Shown one piece after another: positions 52,241-63,718 of a stretch of DNA of 64,000 nt (the stretch's first letter is position 1; each line of letters begins with the position of its first letter). Both the position numbers and the translations under genes were made by a program. The stretch covers positions 11,720,001-11,784,000 of the forward strand of contig NC_088317.1 of NCBI RefSeq assembly GCF_910592395.1, written 5' to 3'. This stretch comes from Lineus longissimus (taxonomy: Eukaryota; Nemertea; Pilidiophora; Heteronemertea; Lineidae). The notes under the pieces are model-generated. The model searched no databases. It was not told the DNA's origin and saw only the letters and a list, made by a program, of their open reading frames with translations.

Positions 52241-53661
52241 CAGCGGTAGGTATCTGCTCCCCAACTTCCACCCTAATACGGTACAATAAGTTACCATTTG
52301 ATGAGAATGGGACAATGCCCTCACTGTGTATGGAGTCATAGGGATAAGAAGACATTATTCATTAGTGTTGGTACAAGTGATTTTGCCCAAAAAGCATGCG
52401 CATTCAAAAAACAAAATATGCAAGGTATCACGTACATGTAACATGACCATGACGACGTGCAGAAAGTGCACTGGCCAGTGCATACCCTATGGCTATGTAT
52501 AGTAAACATGGTAAACATGAACAACATCATTATTCATCGGCAGTTCATTTTACTCTGAGCTTTTCCTGAAACATATTGCCATGATGATTAGGCCTACCAT
52601 GTACCATGACCAATAACGGCACTAGATCATGTAGATGTCAACAAGTTCACATGAACCGTATAATCCCGCATAATCCCGCATGGCGCATGTGGGGCATGCG
52701 TCTAAACCAAAGCCCCAAAATCACTTGTTTTGGTCTATTTCACTTGTGTTTTCCCCGTCTCCCAGTCCATAATACATTTACAGTTTACAATCCCCGATCA
52801 TGGCCCAACAAAAGGTCATCGGTTGACTAAAGCCAAGGAACACAACTGTTCAATGGATTTATAGTTGAATGCGATCAAACTACATCTTTTCAATCGTGGA
52901 TTGTAAATTTAACCCCATGGGCCTAGGGAAGGCCCTATAACAATACTTTCGACACAGTTATTATCTCCGCTGCCTCCACCATGTTACACACAGTGCTCAC
53001 TGCTGATTCTAAAATGCGCCACCTAGTCAATTGCACTATCGTCATCACCTCATCATACTTCATTGACATTACAGGCACACATTGACATAGACCACTGTTG
53101 CAATCAACGACACAGTCGCTATCCAAGTAGCATTATAGAGGTAATTATCATTATCATACCTCATTAGCATGTGAACCAATCGCGTCGCGTCCTTTGCGAT
53201 CACGGCAAAGCCTCATGGAATAATGTCTTTCAACATTGAATAATTTTTCATATTCCATGCCTACAACTTCAATTTCTTCATAATCCATGGCTAGAAGTTC
53301 AATACTAATATAATATCCAAGATAAAGTTACAAGAAGTAGTCAATAGGGGTCTCTCACCTCTCACTGTATGTCCACACTATTCACGCTTGTACGAGGAAT
53401 ACATTCAATGCTGAATCTAACAACACCCAGTGCCCTTACTCTGTATATTAGTCACTGGAAGATGGCCCATTTCACTCCTTGCTTCTACTTCACCTATAGT
53501 CTCATTGCAAACGCCTCAGTTCTATGATATCACATTCACTTTCAGCTGTCATGCAACGCAACAACTGTGCTATCTGCCATCGCACATCAACGAAGAAGTG
53601 CAGCCGCCCACATTCCACCTCACGTCTGTCCGACCAGCTGCAATCCTCGAGGACGCCCCAC

Positions 53662-53800
53662 TGTACCACGATTTCACTACAATGTTTGACAAGAAGGAGC
53701 AGTGCGCGAGATAGGCTAATGAGCAGACTTCCCTCGCTTGAGTTTCGGAAGAATGTTCCATATCGCGCTAAGCTGACCACTGCTGACCATGACAGGCGTG
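53662..53800 (+). repeat. ~140-bp direct repeat, copy 2
   Basis: Partner of 52102-52240, about 90 percent similar by eye. Confidence 0.7.
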
Positions 53801-54327
53801 CATTGGACTGGTACAGGTTGGAACTGAACATTGAATATGCTGGTGGTGACGCTTTCTGATGAGAAGTTGGTCGTGACTGATGCAGTATCCTTGGACTTGT
53901 CCACAGCATCGTTCAATCATTGCTCTCTGAGCTGCCTTGATTCTGTACCCAAATACTAAGACCAAATGCCTGTTGACTGTGCTTTAAGAGAGACTGGCGC
54001 CATGCCTAGAGATATGACTGACCCCTATTGGCAAATTTGTATGACTTTATCTTGCCTACCTAGCTGCTGCCTATAGTCTCCCTTTAACTGCGGAACACTT
54101 CAAAGTCGATAAAATGCCATGTTCCACCTTTTAATGTGTTCAGACCGCCATTTTCAAAATAATCAAGTCAGGACACTGCCTTCTAGTCTCATAATAAATT
54201 TTGCTTTCCTCAATATATAATAACATTTCTTCTTCTTCAATGCTTTCATCATTCCAAACTTCTCCTCCTCTGACTTTTACAGGGGTACAGTCATGGCAAT
54301 CAAAACCCAAATACTGAGACCAAATGC

Positions 54328-54391
54328 CTGTTGACTGTGCTTTAAGAGAGACTGGCGCCATGCCTAGTCTCTCTTAAAGCACAGTCAACAG
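54328..54391. repeat. Perfect 24-bp inverted repeat with 16-nt loop
   Basis: 54328-54351 (CTGTTGACTGTGCTTTAAG...) and 54368-54391 are exact reverse complements separated by CTGGCGCCATGCCTAG. The left arm and loop also occur without the right arm at about 53970-54008, so the palindrome formed by addition of an inverted copy. Gypsy sequence resumes within about 100 bp. Confidence 0.9.
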
Positions 54392-54399
54392 ACACCAAC

Positions 54400-54781
54400 C
54401 CCCTCAGACTCAGAAACCACAAACGCCCAACCCTTCCTGCTACCCTAATACTTCTGGATCTATAATCCTTGATACAAGAAAGGCCTAGCCACCAAGCTCT
54501 GCTGTAACTGGGTTGGACCATACCTTGTCGTCAAGAGACTCTCGGACACCATATACAGAGTACAAAAGAGTAGGAACGCTACTCCAAAAGTACTACATTA
54601 CGACAGGTTGATGCGGTATCGAGGGATCAATGCGAAACCTTGGCCCGTCAAAGAAATCGAAACGAGAGAAATCGACCCCGAGGAACCGAATGATGACCAA
54701 ACTTTTGCAGAAAAAACACTGCCGACCGACCGACCGAGACCAAGAACAGATTTGCGCGCGTCTAAAAAATATGAACAATAA
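54400..54781 (+). pseudogene. Gypsy pol C-terminal remnant
   Basis: From about 54480 the frame reads KGLATKLCCNWVGPYLV and VLHYDRLMRYRG, the usual end of Gypsy integrase regions (W-x-G-P-Y-x-V, then V-x-H-x-D-R-L). It ends at TAA 54779-54781 after a charged, Pro-rich tail. It shows where pol ends and that the 2.6-kb segment is an insertion. Confidence 0.8.
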
Positions 54782-54823
54782 ATTTGCTACATCACTCAAA
54801 TCGATCTCTTCTCTTCCGTTAGC

Positions 54824-56011
54824 ATGCCGTTCAAGAAGCCAACCAAATATTTTCATCTGTGCCACCGCTTTTTTGGGACGGAGAAGTCCAGAGCAGTGCA
54901 CAAGTTGAATTGTCGAGCCGGGTCCGCGATGAAGAGGGAGGACGGTATCGCCAGGATAAAGAAGAAGTTATGGAGCAGCATCGGCTCAAAGTATGAGTGT
55001 CGAGACTGCGGACGGCATTTCGGGAGCTCGATCAAGCTGGTCCATCACCGTACGGTATGTCCCGAAGCCAAAAAGAGGAAGGAACAGATAGAGAGGTCGG
55101 TGGGCTGAGACCGTAGTAGCAGTTCAGAGGGACGATCTACCCCACGCGGAAGTTCAGAACGTACTGTTCCGTCGGAAAGAGACCATCACGCCACCGAAGA
55201 TCAGCGCGCCTCAGCTACTACCAAAGAAAAGGAACGCGTGCGCCGTGAGGGGAAAGATCATCAAGCAACAGAAGATCAGCGCACCTAAGCCACGGTCAAA
55301 GAAAAGGAACGTGTGCGTCGAGAAGAAACAGACCATCGCGTGGCCGGAGACCTGCGTACCTCAGCAACCATCAAGGAAAAAGAACGTAGCCCCAAGCACC
55401 ACAATGACGAAGGAATGAAAGAGCAAGAGCGTCGCCACAACAGGGTGGTCGGCACGTCGACGGAAGAGAGAGAAAATCCCCCGAAGACCTCGCCCACCAA
55501 GGAGCCGCCCGTGAAAGCACCCCGAATGGTCCACAACAACGTACCGGATGTTCCGCTCTTCGATTCCCCCATCCGAGTAACCGTATCTCCGCCAGCACAC
55601 TTTATAGAGTCCAACTCCAACGATGATGTCAATCTCCTAGAGATTTTGGGACGCGTAAGTGAGAGGGCTGCGGAAACCGTCAGCAAAACCACCACCGAGG
55701 GAGACGCCATGCCGTCTACACCAAAGTCCAGGAAGACCAGAACGGTCAAAGGACCATCGATGCCGCTGCCAAAAGTAAGCGCCAAGAACGGGCCAAAACC
55801 ACCGTTCACAGGACTACGCCCGAACATCTTTGACAACGTCCTACCTAAGCGATACACGCGCAAGATCACCGAAGAGAAACCCGGCGGTATCAAGAAGATC
55901 ACAGAGGAGACGTGGGAAAATACGAAGTCTGCACCACCATGCAGTAGGAACCTGTCCCTCATATACGTTAGAGTTATCATGGCGCGCTGCACAATAACAC
56001 GTTCCTGTTAG
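54824..56011 (+). pseudogene. Gypsy third ORF: C2HC zinc finger and charged repeat protein
   Basis: A single reading frame starts at ATG 54824, 42 bp after the pol stop, and can be followed to 56011, broken by TGA at 55106 and TAA at 55286. Near residues 10-32 is a degenerate finger (HLCHRFFGTEKSRAVHKLNC) and near residues 60-82 a better one (YECRDCGRHFGSSIKLVHH...C), both C2HC-like with the R-x-F-G-x8-H spacing. Three 25-codon repeats at 55178-55402 share D-H-x-A-T-E-D-x-R and KEKER. The C-terminal part is Lys/Pro-rich with LLEILGRVSERAAETVSK as a possible helix. No signal peptide or membrane helix is visible, so it is not a typical envelope gene despite its position. Function unknown; nucleic-acid binding is an inference from the finger. 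Confidence 0.65.
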
Positions 56012-57643
56012 TGATAACGGACGGACTCACTTCTGAATAATTTTTCCATAATCAAATTCAAACTCGGCTTGAATTTTAGTTGGGGGTTGTGTAGAATTCT
56101 TAGTAAATTCTTACGTGTAATTCAAAATAATTCCCACCCTCCTTTCCATAGTCTCCATCTACCACTGAAACGCCCCTTTGTTTGTCCAGTACAGCAAGTA
56201 AGACTGTCATTCCCTTTTCCCCCTTTAAATTTAGCTCCCTGATTACTACCTCCATCACTGGAGCCTTAGTTTGGGTTTGTTGTATGTGAAAATACAGATA
56301 CTCTAGTTTGAGATAAGAAATAAGCTTGAATCCGAGTTGAGTGCCATAAATCACCAAACTGGTCGCTTCTTCACGTAACGTAACAGTATTTGTCTCTGTG
56401 TGTATCACATTGTGTGGTCCATTGTTATGCTCTGTGTACATTTCGTGTACATTGCACTGCTACGGTTTTATACTTGTTTACGTTTCAAAACTCCATCTAA
56501 AAAATATTTTCTTCCTCACCAAATCCTTTATTACGCCCAGATGACGTATTTGCGGTCACTCACCTCATATTCTTGCTATGCAAATCATGATATGATTGAA
56601 AGGTTGAAGAAGAAATCAGAGATTTGATTGGACACTTTTGACGCGCCGTCGGACTCTTCTCCGCGCGCCTGGATGACAGTTCTTTCAGAAAATCCACCGT
56701 GTGTCGATTGAAATACCGTCACGCCTATGCATATGAACTCTTTCATGTTTTAAGACTTTGTTGTCAGAGATATTGTTGAGACAATGGTGTACGTCTTTTT
56801 CGGGTTATGACACCATCTATGATATTATTTTTGCAAGTTTTACGGGTCACACCTTCTACGTCCTGTGATCCGCGTCAAACCACTTTACGTTGACAACGAC
56901 GTACACTTTCGGTCTGGACACACGTCCCTCAGTCATTCTTTAATAATTCCTAAACCGTACATCAAAATCTCACTAAATCCTGAATGCGAATTCTTATTTA
57001 TGTCAACTACCAGTAGTATGTTACCATTTTAGGGTTATGTGCTTTGAGTTTAAGATAATTAATGACAAATCTAGATGAATTGCGATTCTGCCATCTTATT
57101 CTACTGACGTAATACCTTAGACGCTCAAGCTTCCAGTGTCCGACACCTGTTTTAGAAGTTAAAATATGTAAGATTTGGACATATAACCATTATCAAAATT
57201 TGTATATATGATCTTGAGAATCATTAGAAAGATTTGGATGGGTTCGATTGAAGGTTATATATTTCGTTATAGAGTTATCGAGGCGATCATATCGGTATAA
57301 ATTGAGAATGCGGCGTCACATCTATTTACGTTAAAGGCTTAACCATTACGCACGGCGGCGTCATTTCCTAGATGCCCTGTGTTTAGTTCAAAAGTGCTCA
57401 AAACTCTTCCATTAAAAAGCCATGGAAGTTTTTCCTATCTTTTCTTCTAAAAATATGGGATCAATTCCATGTTTCAGTTTTCTGGTTATTAGAACCGCAT
57501 GCTTGCCGTTACGAATTATATTCGGCATTCCCTCTCAAAAATTGACTAAATTTCGGGCTCCGCTGGTGTAGTTGACAAGGGTCGTAAATACACTAATGTT
57601 CTACTTTAAATGGCATCAGGCCACCCATGGCTTATACTAAATG
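56012..57643. other. Gene-free stretch between Gypsy and the TIR transposon
   Basis: Begins with a possible Gypsy 3' LTR (after the purine tract near 56078) that I cannot delimit because no partner is present. The rest is AT-rich and shows no credible ORF. Confidence 0.4.
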
Positions 57644-58264
57644 TGACCTGCTCCATCGAAATGAGGCGGAAGTCGCACATGTAGATTTTGCACTACAAGC
57701 TGCCAAAGTCAGCTAATGCCAATTTTATTGGTTTTGCGTTTTTCATCTTTTCCAATACTTTATTCCTTTAACTTTCAGCTAGCAATGGTCATTTTACCCA
57801 AAACGAACTCTAAAGATGCATTAGATTGAGTTTAGGAATCACATACCTAATAAAACTGCCTAAAATTCCCTAAAACAATAGCGGAAAATCGCCAAAAACT
57901 TCCCGCCATCGATCGTAACCCACGTGACTTTATCATATATGTCTGGAAAGGTTGTGACGTCAGTTTGTTAGTCACCGCCTCTTTCAATGATTTCAATAAC
58001 AATTTAACCAATGACATTCGATTAAACAAGTATAAACAACACGCCCCTTGTTGCCGTGACGGAGACAAAGGCAAGGAGTAACGAAACACCTGATTGGTCA
58101 AAAGTTTTCACGCGAAAGCCTCTTTACGCAGGCGCAGTGACTCTTTTAGGATTTCCGGTTATCTTTGTGTGGAAATTCAATTTAGAGGTTTTACAGTGTT
58201 TTGCCTTTTTAATCGTTAAATATTGCATTATTATCGAGTGTATTCACGCGAGCCTTGTGCAGTT

Positions 58265-61200
58265 ATGAGTGGAGATGATAATGATGCGGGCAATATCGCT
58301 CGGATGCTAAATAATGCCCAACAAATGGGTTTTGGAGGCACTGATATAGCGGACGTTCTACAGGTTTATTTCACTGGTGAGTGCCAAGCATGGTAGGCCT
58401 ACACTTATAGTACACTACAGCCAGACTTCTTGTTCATTGGTATAATTCTCTTCGAACTGGATATAGACTTGCCTGTTTCTGTCGCTGTGGTAGTTGTACT
58501 AAGTTGTAGTTTTGGCTGTAGGCCATAGGCCTATTTTGAACTGTCTACAACTGAGAAGTTCACATCAATCATCATGATTTGTGATTGTCATGATTGTCAT
58601 TGTCACGTGCCTGTCCACAGAGACAGACATTGCAAATAGCTTAGCATCTAATTTCTGTGGCCCATTCAGAGCTGGATGCAGTGGCCTATGACTATTCAAA
58701 GGTTATTTTACCAGGTTATTTCTGTAATCTGGGCAATAGGTCATGCCCAAATTTTCTCTGCATAAGTGGAATCGGGCGGGATACAGCTCATGCGCAAATT
58801 TTCTCCATACACCGTATTGATGAGAGTGTCCCTGTATCTGGTATAACGCACTTAATTGAAAAAGTCATGTGTCCATGTATGATTGTTTAACTTACCTCAT
58901 AAACTCTTATGTTTCTTTTTTACTTTCAGATCCAGCACCAGAGCCTGACGACATCTCAGATGAAAGTGATGATGATCATGATGTAGCACATGCAGAGGCC
59001 TTGGCACCAGATTCCGATGCTGAAAGTGAGCCTGAGCACGAGACAGAGGTTGAAGCTCCAGACATAGCGGTTGAAGCAGTGGATGAAGCCACAGTAAAAG
59101 TGAAGGCGGCAGCAACTCTTGCCGAAAACGAGCTTGACTATGTTGCGGTTCCAGATAGGAAGAATCACTGTCAATGTCAGCTCTTCAGTGGTGATCGTTG
59201 CCTCAACCAGTTCACAGAAAACGAACAAAATGAAATCAGGTATGCTATTAACAATAATGTTCTCAGAGTTAAGAGAGTTTTCTTTCCGGCTCTTCTGGAC
59301 ATGCACTGGTGGGATTTACCCCTCCCCAGGTAAAAAGAAAAGCTAATTTTCAGAATTCAGCCAACCTTTTTTGTTGGTCCTCGACATTCGATGCACATGT
59401 AGGCCTATACCCACCCCACTACTGCACATTTGCTTATGTAATATCTAAATGTTTCTTTTCTAATTTTTACTTCTAGAATGAAAATGAGAGAGCTATCTTC
59501 TTTTGAAAAAGATTTGATTCTCCTTGGCATGATCCGCATGAGCCTAAATGATTCCGCCATGACTGAGAAATCTAAGAAGAAAGCTCAAACAGAAAGCACC
59601 AACACACGGATTCGCTCGTTCTTTGTCGGCCACAAGCGCATCTGCCGTGACACATTCTTCTTCCTCATGGAAACGAGTAAGAATGTCCTCACCCGATTAA
59701 AGAAGCACTATGAACAGAAAGGTCTTATGCCACTTGAGAAACATGCAGGTTAGTTTTTACCAGCAATTTTATAATGCTTAAATGCAACTTGTTGTGTATT
59801 CTGTGTTACTTCCTACAAGTAGTGACCATTGAGTAAACATATAAGATAATATGAAATATTCTGTACTCTAAAAGAAATTTGCACTAATTTTTTAGGTGGG
59901 AGAAAGAATATCAAGCATGCCCTCAAGCTTGAGGACATCGAAGCAGTGGTTGGATTCATCCTAAACTTTGCTGAAGACCAGGCTGTCATACTACCAGGAC
60001 GGATCCCAGGCTTCAAAAGGGATGACGTTAAAGTGCTTCCAAGCAATTACACCAAGTCTTCTATATGGCGACTCTGCCTAGAGCGGTCAGTCATCATGCT
60101 GTTGGGTGTTCTACCTTCCGGAAACTGCGGGCTCAACTCATATCATACGTTGTTATTGCCAAACCAGCTTCAGATCTATGTTGGGTCTGCCAGAAGAACA
60201 ATACACTCATTCTAAAAAATGTATGTTATTTTCTTTATACTAGTAATCCAATCATGCTGATGGGGTTGACTGAATCCCCAAGCATAGACTTGTATTCTTT
60301 GATATTTAAGTTTTATGTAGGCCTGCTTCTGAGAGAGGAGCAGAGACCGAAATCAAATTTGAATTTGCCATTGATGTCTTAAGTGATTTAGTAACATCAT
60401 GGGCATCTTTCAGCCACATCACTAAGTTGTCATCACTATCAATCTGTCGTCAGTTTGGTTTGCTGGATCTGAAAAAGAGAACTTGAAAATGAAATCCAAT
60501 TACCGGTAAGGTAAAATGGGGTAATATTAGCCCGATTTAATCATAGCTCCTGTCTATGTTTGACTATGGGGATATACAATCAAATAAAGTGGCTAAAATT
60601 AAACTGGGGCCAATTACCCCCGTTTTACATCACAATTCTATAGGCATTACAAAATAAAATGTTGTATATAATCATTTTCATTCGTTTTTCTCTAGGTGAA
60701 CACAGATGAGGAAGCCAAGAGTCAATTGCTGAAAAGACAAGAGGGTCACCTGTTCAATGCGACGGCTGAAAGGTCTTTCTACCGGGAACAGTGTGAGGCG
60801 TCCAAACAAACAGCAAAGGATTTGGGGATTACTACGCTGTCATCAGCCTTGTACACCATTTCCTTGAGAATTACGGCATTGGGGAGAAACATCTACAGCT
60901 GAGCGCGGATAATTGTTCAGGGCAAAATAAAAACAATGCGATGATTCAATACTTGTGTTGGAGGACACTTACTGGACTTAATGACACAGTGCACCTTCAT
61001 TTCATGTTAGCGGGACACACAAAATTTTCACCTGACTGGTGTTTCGGTCTGTTCAAGCGCTTATTCAGAAGGAAGTTCTGTTCTTCATTGGCGGACATTG
61101 TTGAGGCTGTAGAAGAATCTACAACCAAGGATATCAATCGGGCACAACTAGTTGGTGATCAAAACAACAACACTCTTGTCCCCACCTATGACTGGACCCA

Positions 61201-61537
61201 GTATTTAAAGAATACATTTAGAGCATTCCAGGGGATCAAATCTTATCATCACTTTAGTTTCAAGGCAGATTCCCCCGGAATTATTCACTTCAAGGAGTAT
61301 GCTGGATCAGAGGAGAGGACCTTCAACCTCATGAAGGGAAATTTGCCGGCTAACCCATTGCCAGATGTTGTTGTGCCAAAGGGACTCGATCTTGCCAGAC
61401 GGCATTACTTATTCATCCATATATGCGAGTTCTGTCGTCCCGGGACCGAGGATCTCGTCTGTCCACCAGTGGATAACCAATTGTCCTCAGCTCCAGTCCC
61501 TGTTGCAGAGGAAATCTCTACTCTGAGTGCTCATTGA
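58265..61537 (+). pseudogene. Transposase-like gene (DNCSGQNKN / GHTKFSPDW family), damaged
   Basis: Proposed exons: 58265-58376, 58930-59239, 59477-59748, 59896-60220, 60696-61537, with GT-AG borders; the first four join in phase. Exon 1 starts MSGDDNDAGNIARML. Exon 2 is acidic (DDISDESDDDHD), then Cys-rich CQCQLFSGDRC. Exon 3 has FEKDLILLGMIRMSL and FFVGHKRICRDTFFFLMET. Exon 4 has FILNFAEDQAVILPGRIPGF and, after a frame change near 60080, DLCWVCQKNNTLIL. Exon 5 has ERSFYREQCEASKQ, then another break near 60835, then ADNCSGQNKNNAMIQYLCW, AGHTKFSPDWCFGLFKRLFR, ending TGA 61535. From memory, related invertebrate proteins have about 60 more residues before DNC; this segment appears deleted. A conserved Asp in D-N-C and the GHT motif suggest an RNase H-like nuclease fold. 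That is inference; the family has no name I can give with certainty. Confidence 0.65.
60511..60628. repeat. Small inverted-repeat (MITE-like) sequence in intron 4
   Basis: GTAAAATGGGGTAAT at 60511 and its near-inverse ATTACCCCCGTTTTAC ending 60628 enclose 118 bp. Arms match imperfectly for about 20 bp. No target duplication was identified. Confidence 0.55.
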
Positions 61538-62477
61538 AACCTACTAGTCTACTACTGTAACCCATGTAACCCAGAAAATATTTGGCTACAGTCCCGGGGG
61601 GGGGGATGTATGGGTGAGGCCAAATAATTTCAGCAGAGAATCATAATGATAATAGAAAGTGAAATTATAAATCAATTCATTTCACAGAGATACCATTAAG
61701 AAAAAGTGGAAATCTCGCAAAAACGCCCCTTTTTTCTAAAAACCAATATGGCCGCCATTTCATGAATCTCTGTCCTATGCTTCCTTCATCCAGATAATTA
61801 TTAGTAAATACATGTAAACGTAGACTTTATCTTTGAAAGTTCAACTTATGTACAACATATGTGGGTTAAAAATTGGTTTCAAGAAATGTAGGTCTCAATA
61901 CCCCTCCCCCCTCCCCGCCCCAGAGGCGGAAGCGGGGTGGGTGGGGTCCTTAGAGGTTTCGAAGTGTTAGCATCAATCCTTTCTGCAGTCATGATCACCA
62001 AGAATTTGCCAGTTGTTCACAGCAAGGACACAAACTTATGAGCAAACAGTTCATCAGGAAAGGCACAAGTTTTACCTCAAAATGGCAGTTTTTCGATATT
62101 TTGATATTCTCAGAAAAAGTCAATATTGCCCCAAAATTTCGGTTTGGTCATGGTAAGAAACCATGAAATCTGAAAGGTTATGATGTGTAGAATATCCTGA
62201 CAAAAAATTGTTGGTGTACCTTGATAAAAAATGCTGGTTGCTTAGTAGTTTTGAAATACATACATCACAAATTTAAGCAAGATTTTTGTCACTCCTTTTG
62301 TCACTCCTTTTCTCAGATAAAGAGGCAGGAAATAATGCTCCTTTCCCAAACTTCAAAATGCGATTTCTCAACCATTTATGGACCGATTTTGAAAAAGTTT
62401 GCAGTTTTGGAAAGGATTCTTTACAGGCTATTAGAAAATGCAGAGAACTTAACTTTTTGAAATTAACCCAAAAGCCA
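61538..62477. other. 3' non-coding part of the TIR transposon
   Basis: About 940 bp with no convincing gene. Includes a G-run near 61594-61604, a C/G-rich tract near 61905-61945 and short ORFs without motifs. Confidence 0.4.
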
Positions 62478-62540
62478 CATTTCGATGGAGCAGGTCATAA
62501 ATATGAAAGCAAATAAATGAAACGACAGTTAGGTTATGTT

Positions 62541-62636
62541 ACAGAAATTTATTGCTGAGCAAGGTTATGAGCATGATCGATGTACAATACAGGAATTTAT
62601 TGCCGAGCAAGGTTATGAGCATGATCGATGTACAAT
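62541..62636 (+). repeat. 48-bp tandem duplication
   Basis: Two units starting at 62541 and 62589 share GAGCAAGGTTATGAGCATGA and ATCGATGTACAATA; only two or three bases differ. Confidence 0.85.
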
Positions 62637-63274
62637 AACTTATGAGACAGAAAGATGAAAAGAAGTCTACGTTTACGTTAAATTGATGACTTTGTTGGCC
62701 ATTTATACCTACCCACAGACTTTGTAGCGGCGCCCTTTGGATAACGTACGTTGGGATCATCTATAGAGTACTTGGGTTATCCTATTCATATATTAGACTT
62801 GTTAAGACAAGTCTTTAACCAGGTTGTGATAAACCACAGTAATGGCTGTGACAATGATCAAGTGTGACACTCTATGGATGGTGCTATATCTCAGAAGCAT
62901 CTGGTATAACACCGAGTCAACCAGGAGGAAAATCGCTACACTGAGAACACATGGGCTGGTGCTGTTCATGGACGACAGTGCCACAAGTGATGTTTGTCCA
63001 ACATGTATTGTGGTGACTTTTTGTAACACTCAAGTAATTCTGGGTGAACATCAGCTCACTTGACAATCGGTTGAAATTATAATGCAGACTCTACGTTTGG
63101 CTTCACCAACCACTGCTTCACTGCGTTCACCATCACCGTCTCCTTCCTACTCAACCTACACAACTGCACCATTTACATTTGGCAAGACAAGTCTCGAGTT
63201 CTTTTCGCCAAAGGCAACTACGAGTACGGATAATTCTGCTGCTTCAACGCCAATGTCAATGCATAAATGAAATG
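62637..63274. other. No gene recognised
   Basis: Two short plus-strand ORFs (62842-63063, with MDDSATSDVCPTC, and 63082-63270, Ser/Thr/Pro-rich) start with ATG but show no family motif; the second runs into an R2 repeat end. They could be exons of an unknown gene, but support is weak. Confidence 0.3.
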
Positions 63275-63718
63275 GCCAGGGGCCATTGTGCTCACCGCAT
63301 AGATATTTGGTGCTTTGGTATTCATCCAGGTTAAGAAACATTGTACATGTATAGTATTTAGATCAAACCAAAGTCGGTATGACATGTGATGTATCGTTGC
63401 TTGGAGTAAGTACCATAAGAATATCATCAAAAACAAGTCACTAATAAACGAGATATTGCACTTTTTACATATATTAGTTTTGGCCTCCTGGTGGCCAAGT
63501 TGAGTACCATATCAGATCAAAATTCGCTGTCCGATGTAACATGACGTAGGGAGTCATGTGTATCAAATTTCAAGTTCATAGCTTTAGTGGTTAAGAAACG
63601 AGCCATAGTTTCAATCAAACGACCAATATACGCCATTTGACCTCTGTGACCTTGAAAAGCAGGTCAAATCAAAAACTCATATGATATGTGATGTATCCTT
63701 GCTGGGAGAACCTACCAT
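63275..63718 (-). repeat. Dispersed repeat R2, inverted copy
   Basis: Starts CCAGGGGCCATTGTGCTCACC, the reverse complement of the R2 right end at about 32277-32298. It continues in reverse through GGCCACCAGGAGGCC-like sequence, TTCAAGTTCATAGCTTTAG and the GACCTTGAAAAGCAGGTCAA module. Confidence 0.75.

Larger units (their letters stand above)
51771..54399. other. Unidentified segment interrupting the Gypsy pol end
   Basis: About 2.6 kb between VGEFVWTQ and the next Gypsy segment (KGLATKLCCNWVGPYLV). No coding region is recognised; ORFs at 53430-53965 overlap on both strands. It holds a perfect hairpin at 52076-52100, a ~140-bp direct repeat (52102-52240 and 53662-53800), a ~60-bp direct repeat (53950-54008 and 54307-54366) and a long perfect hairpin at 54328-54391. 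It is probably one or more inserted repeats, but neither edge is fixed. Confidence 0.5.
45566..56090 (+). mobile_element. Degenerate Ty3/Gypsy retrotransposon, twice interrupted
   Basis: Gypsy-type order protease, RT, RNase H, integrase is spread over 45566-47745, 50756-about 51715 and about 54400-54781, followed by a third ORF at 54824-56011. The piggyBac element splits pol at a TTAA (47742-47745). A second, unidentified segment splits the end of pol after about 51715. No LTR pair was found; a purine tract AGTTGGGGG near 56078 followed by TTGTGTAG could start a 3' LTR. The 5' LTR and most of gag are missing at the junction with BEL-3. Confidence 0.85.
57644..62497 (+). mobile_element. Candidate DNA transposon with 20-bp terminal inverted repeats
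   Basis: 57644-57663 (TGACCTGCTCCATCGAAATG) is repeated exactly in inverse orientation at 62478-62497. The 4.85-kb interval contains one multi-exon transposase-like gene and little else. Flanks show TAAAT on both sides (left TAAATG before the repeat, right TAAAT directly after), which may be a 5-bp target duplication with one extra base on the left. I cannot assign a superfamily. The encoded gene has a frame change and an internal deletion, so this copy is probably not autonomous. Confidence 0.7.

Noticed and set aside
53430-53965. ORFs on both strands near 53.5-53.9 kb
   Set aside because: They overlap a non-coding direct repeat and have no recognisable motif.
54824-56011. Third Gypsy ORF as a retroviral envelope gene
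   Set aside because: No signal peptide, membrane helix or cleavage-like site; zinc finger and charged repeats point elsewhere.
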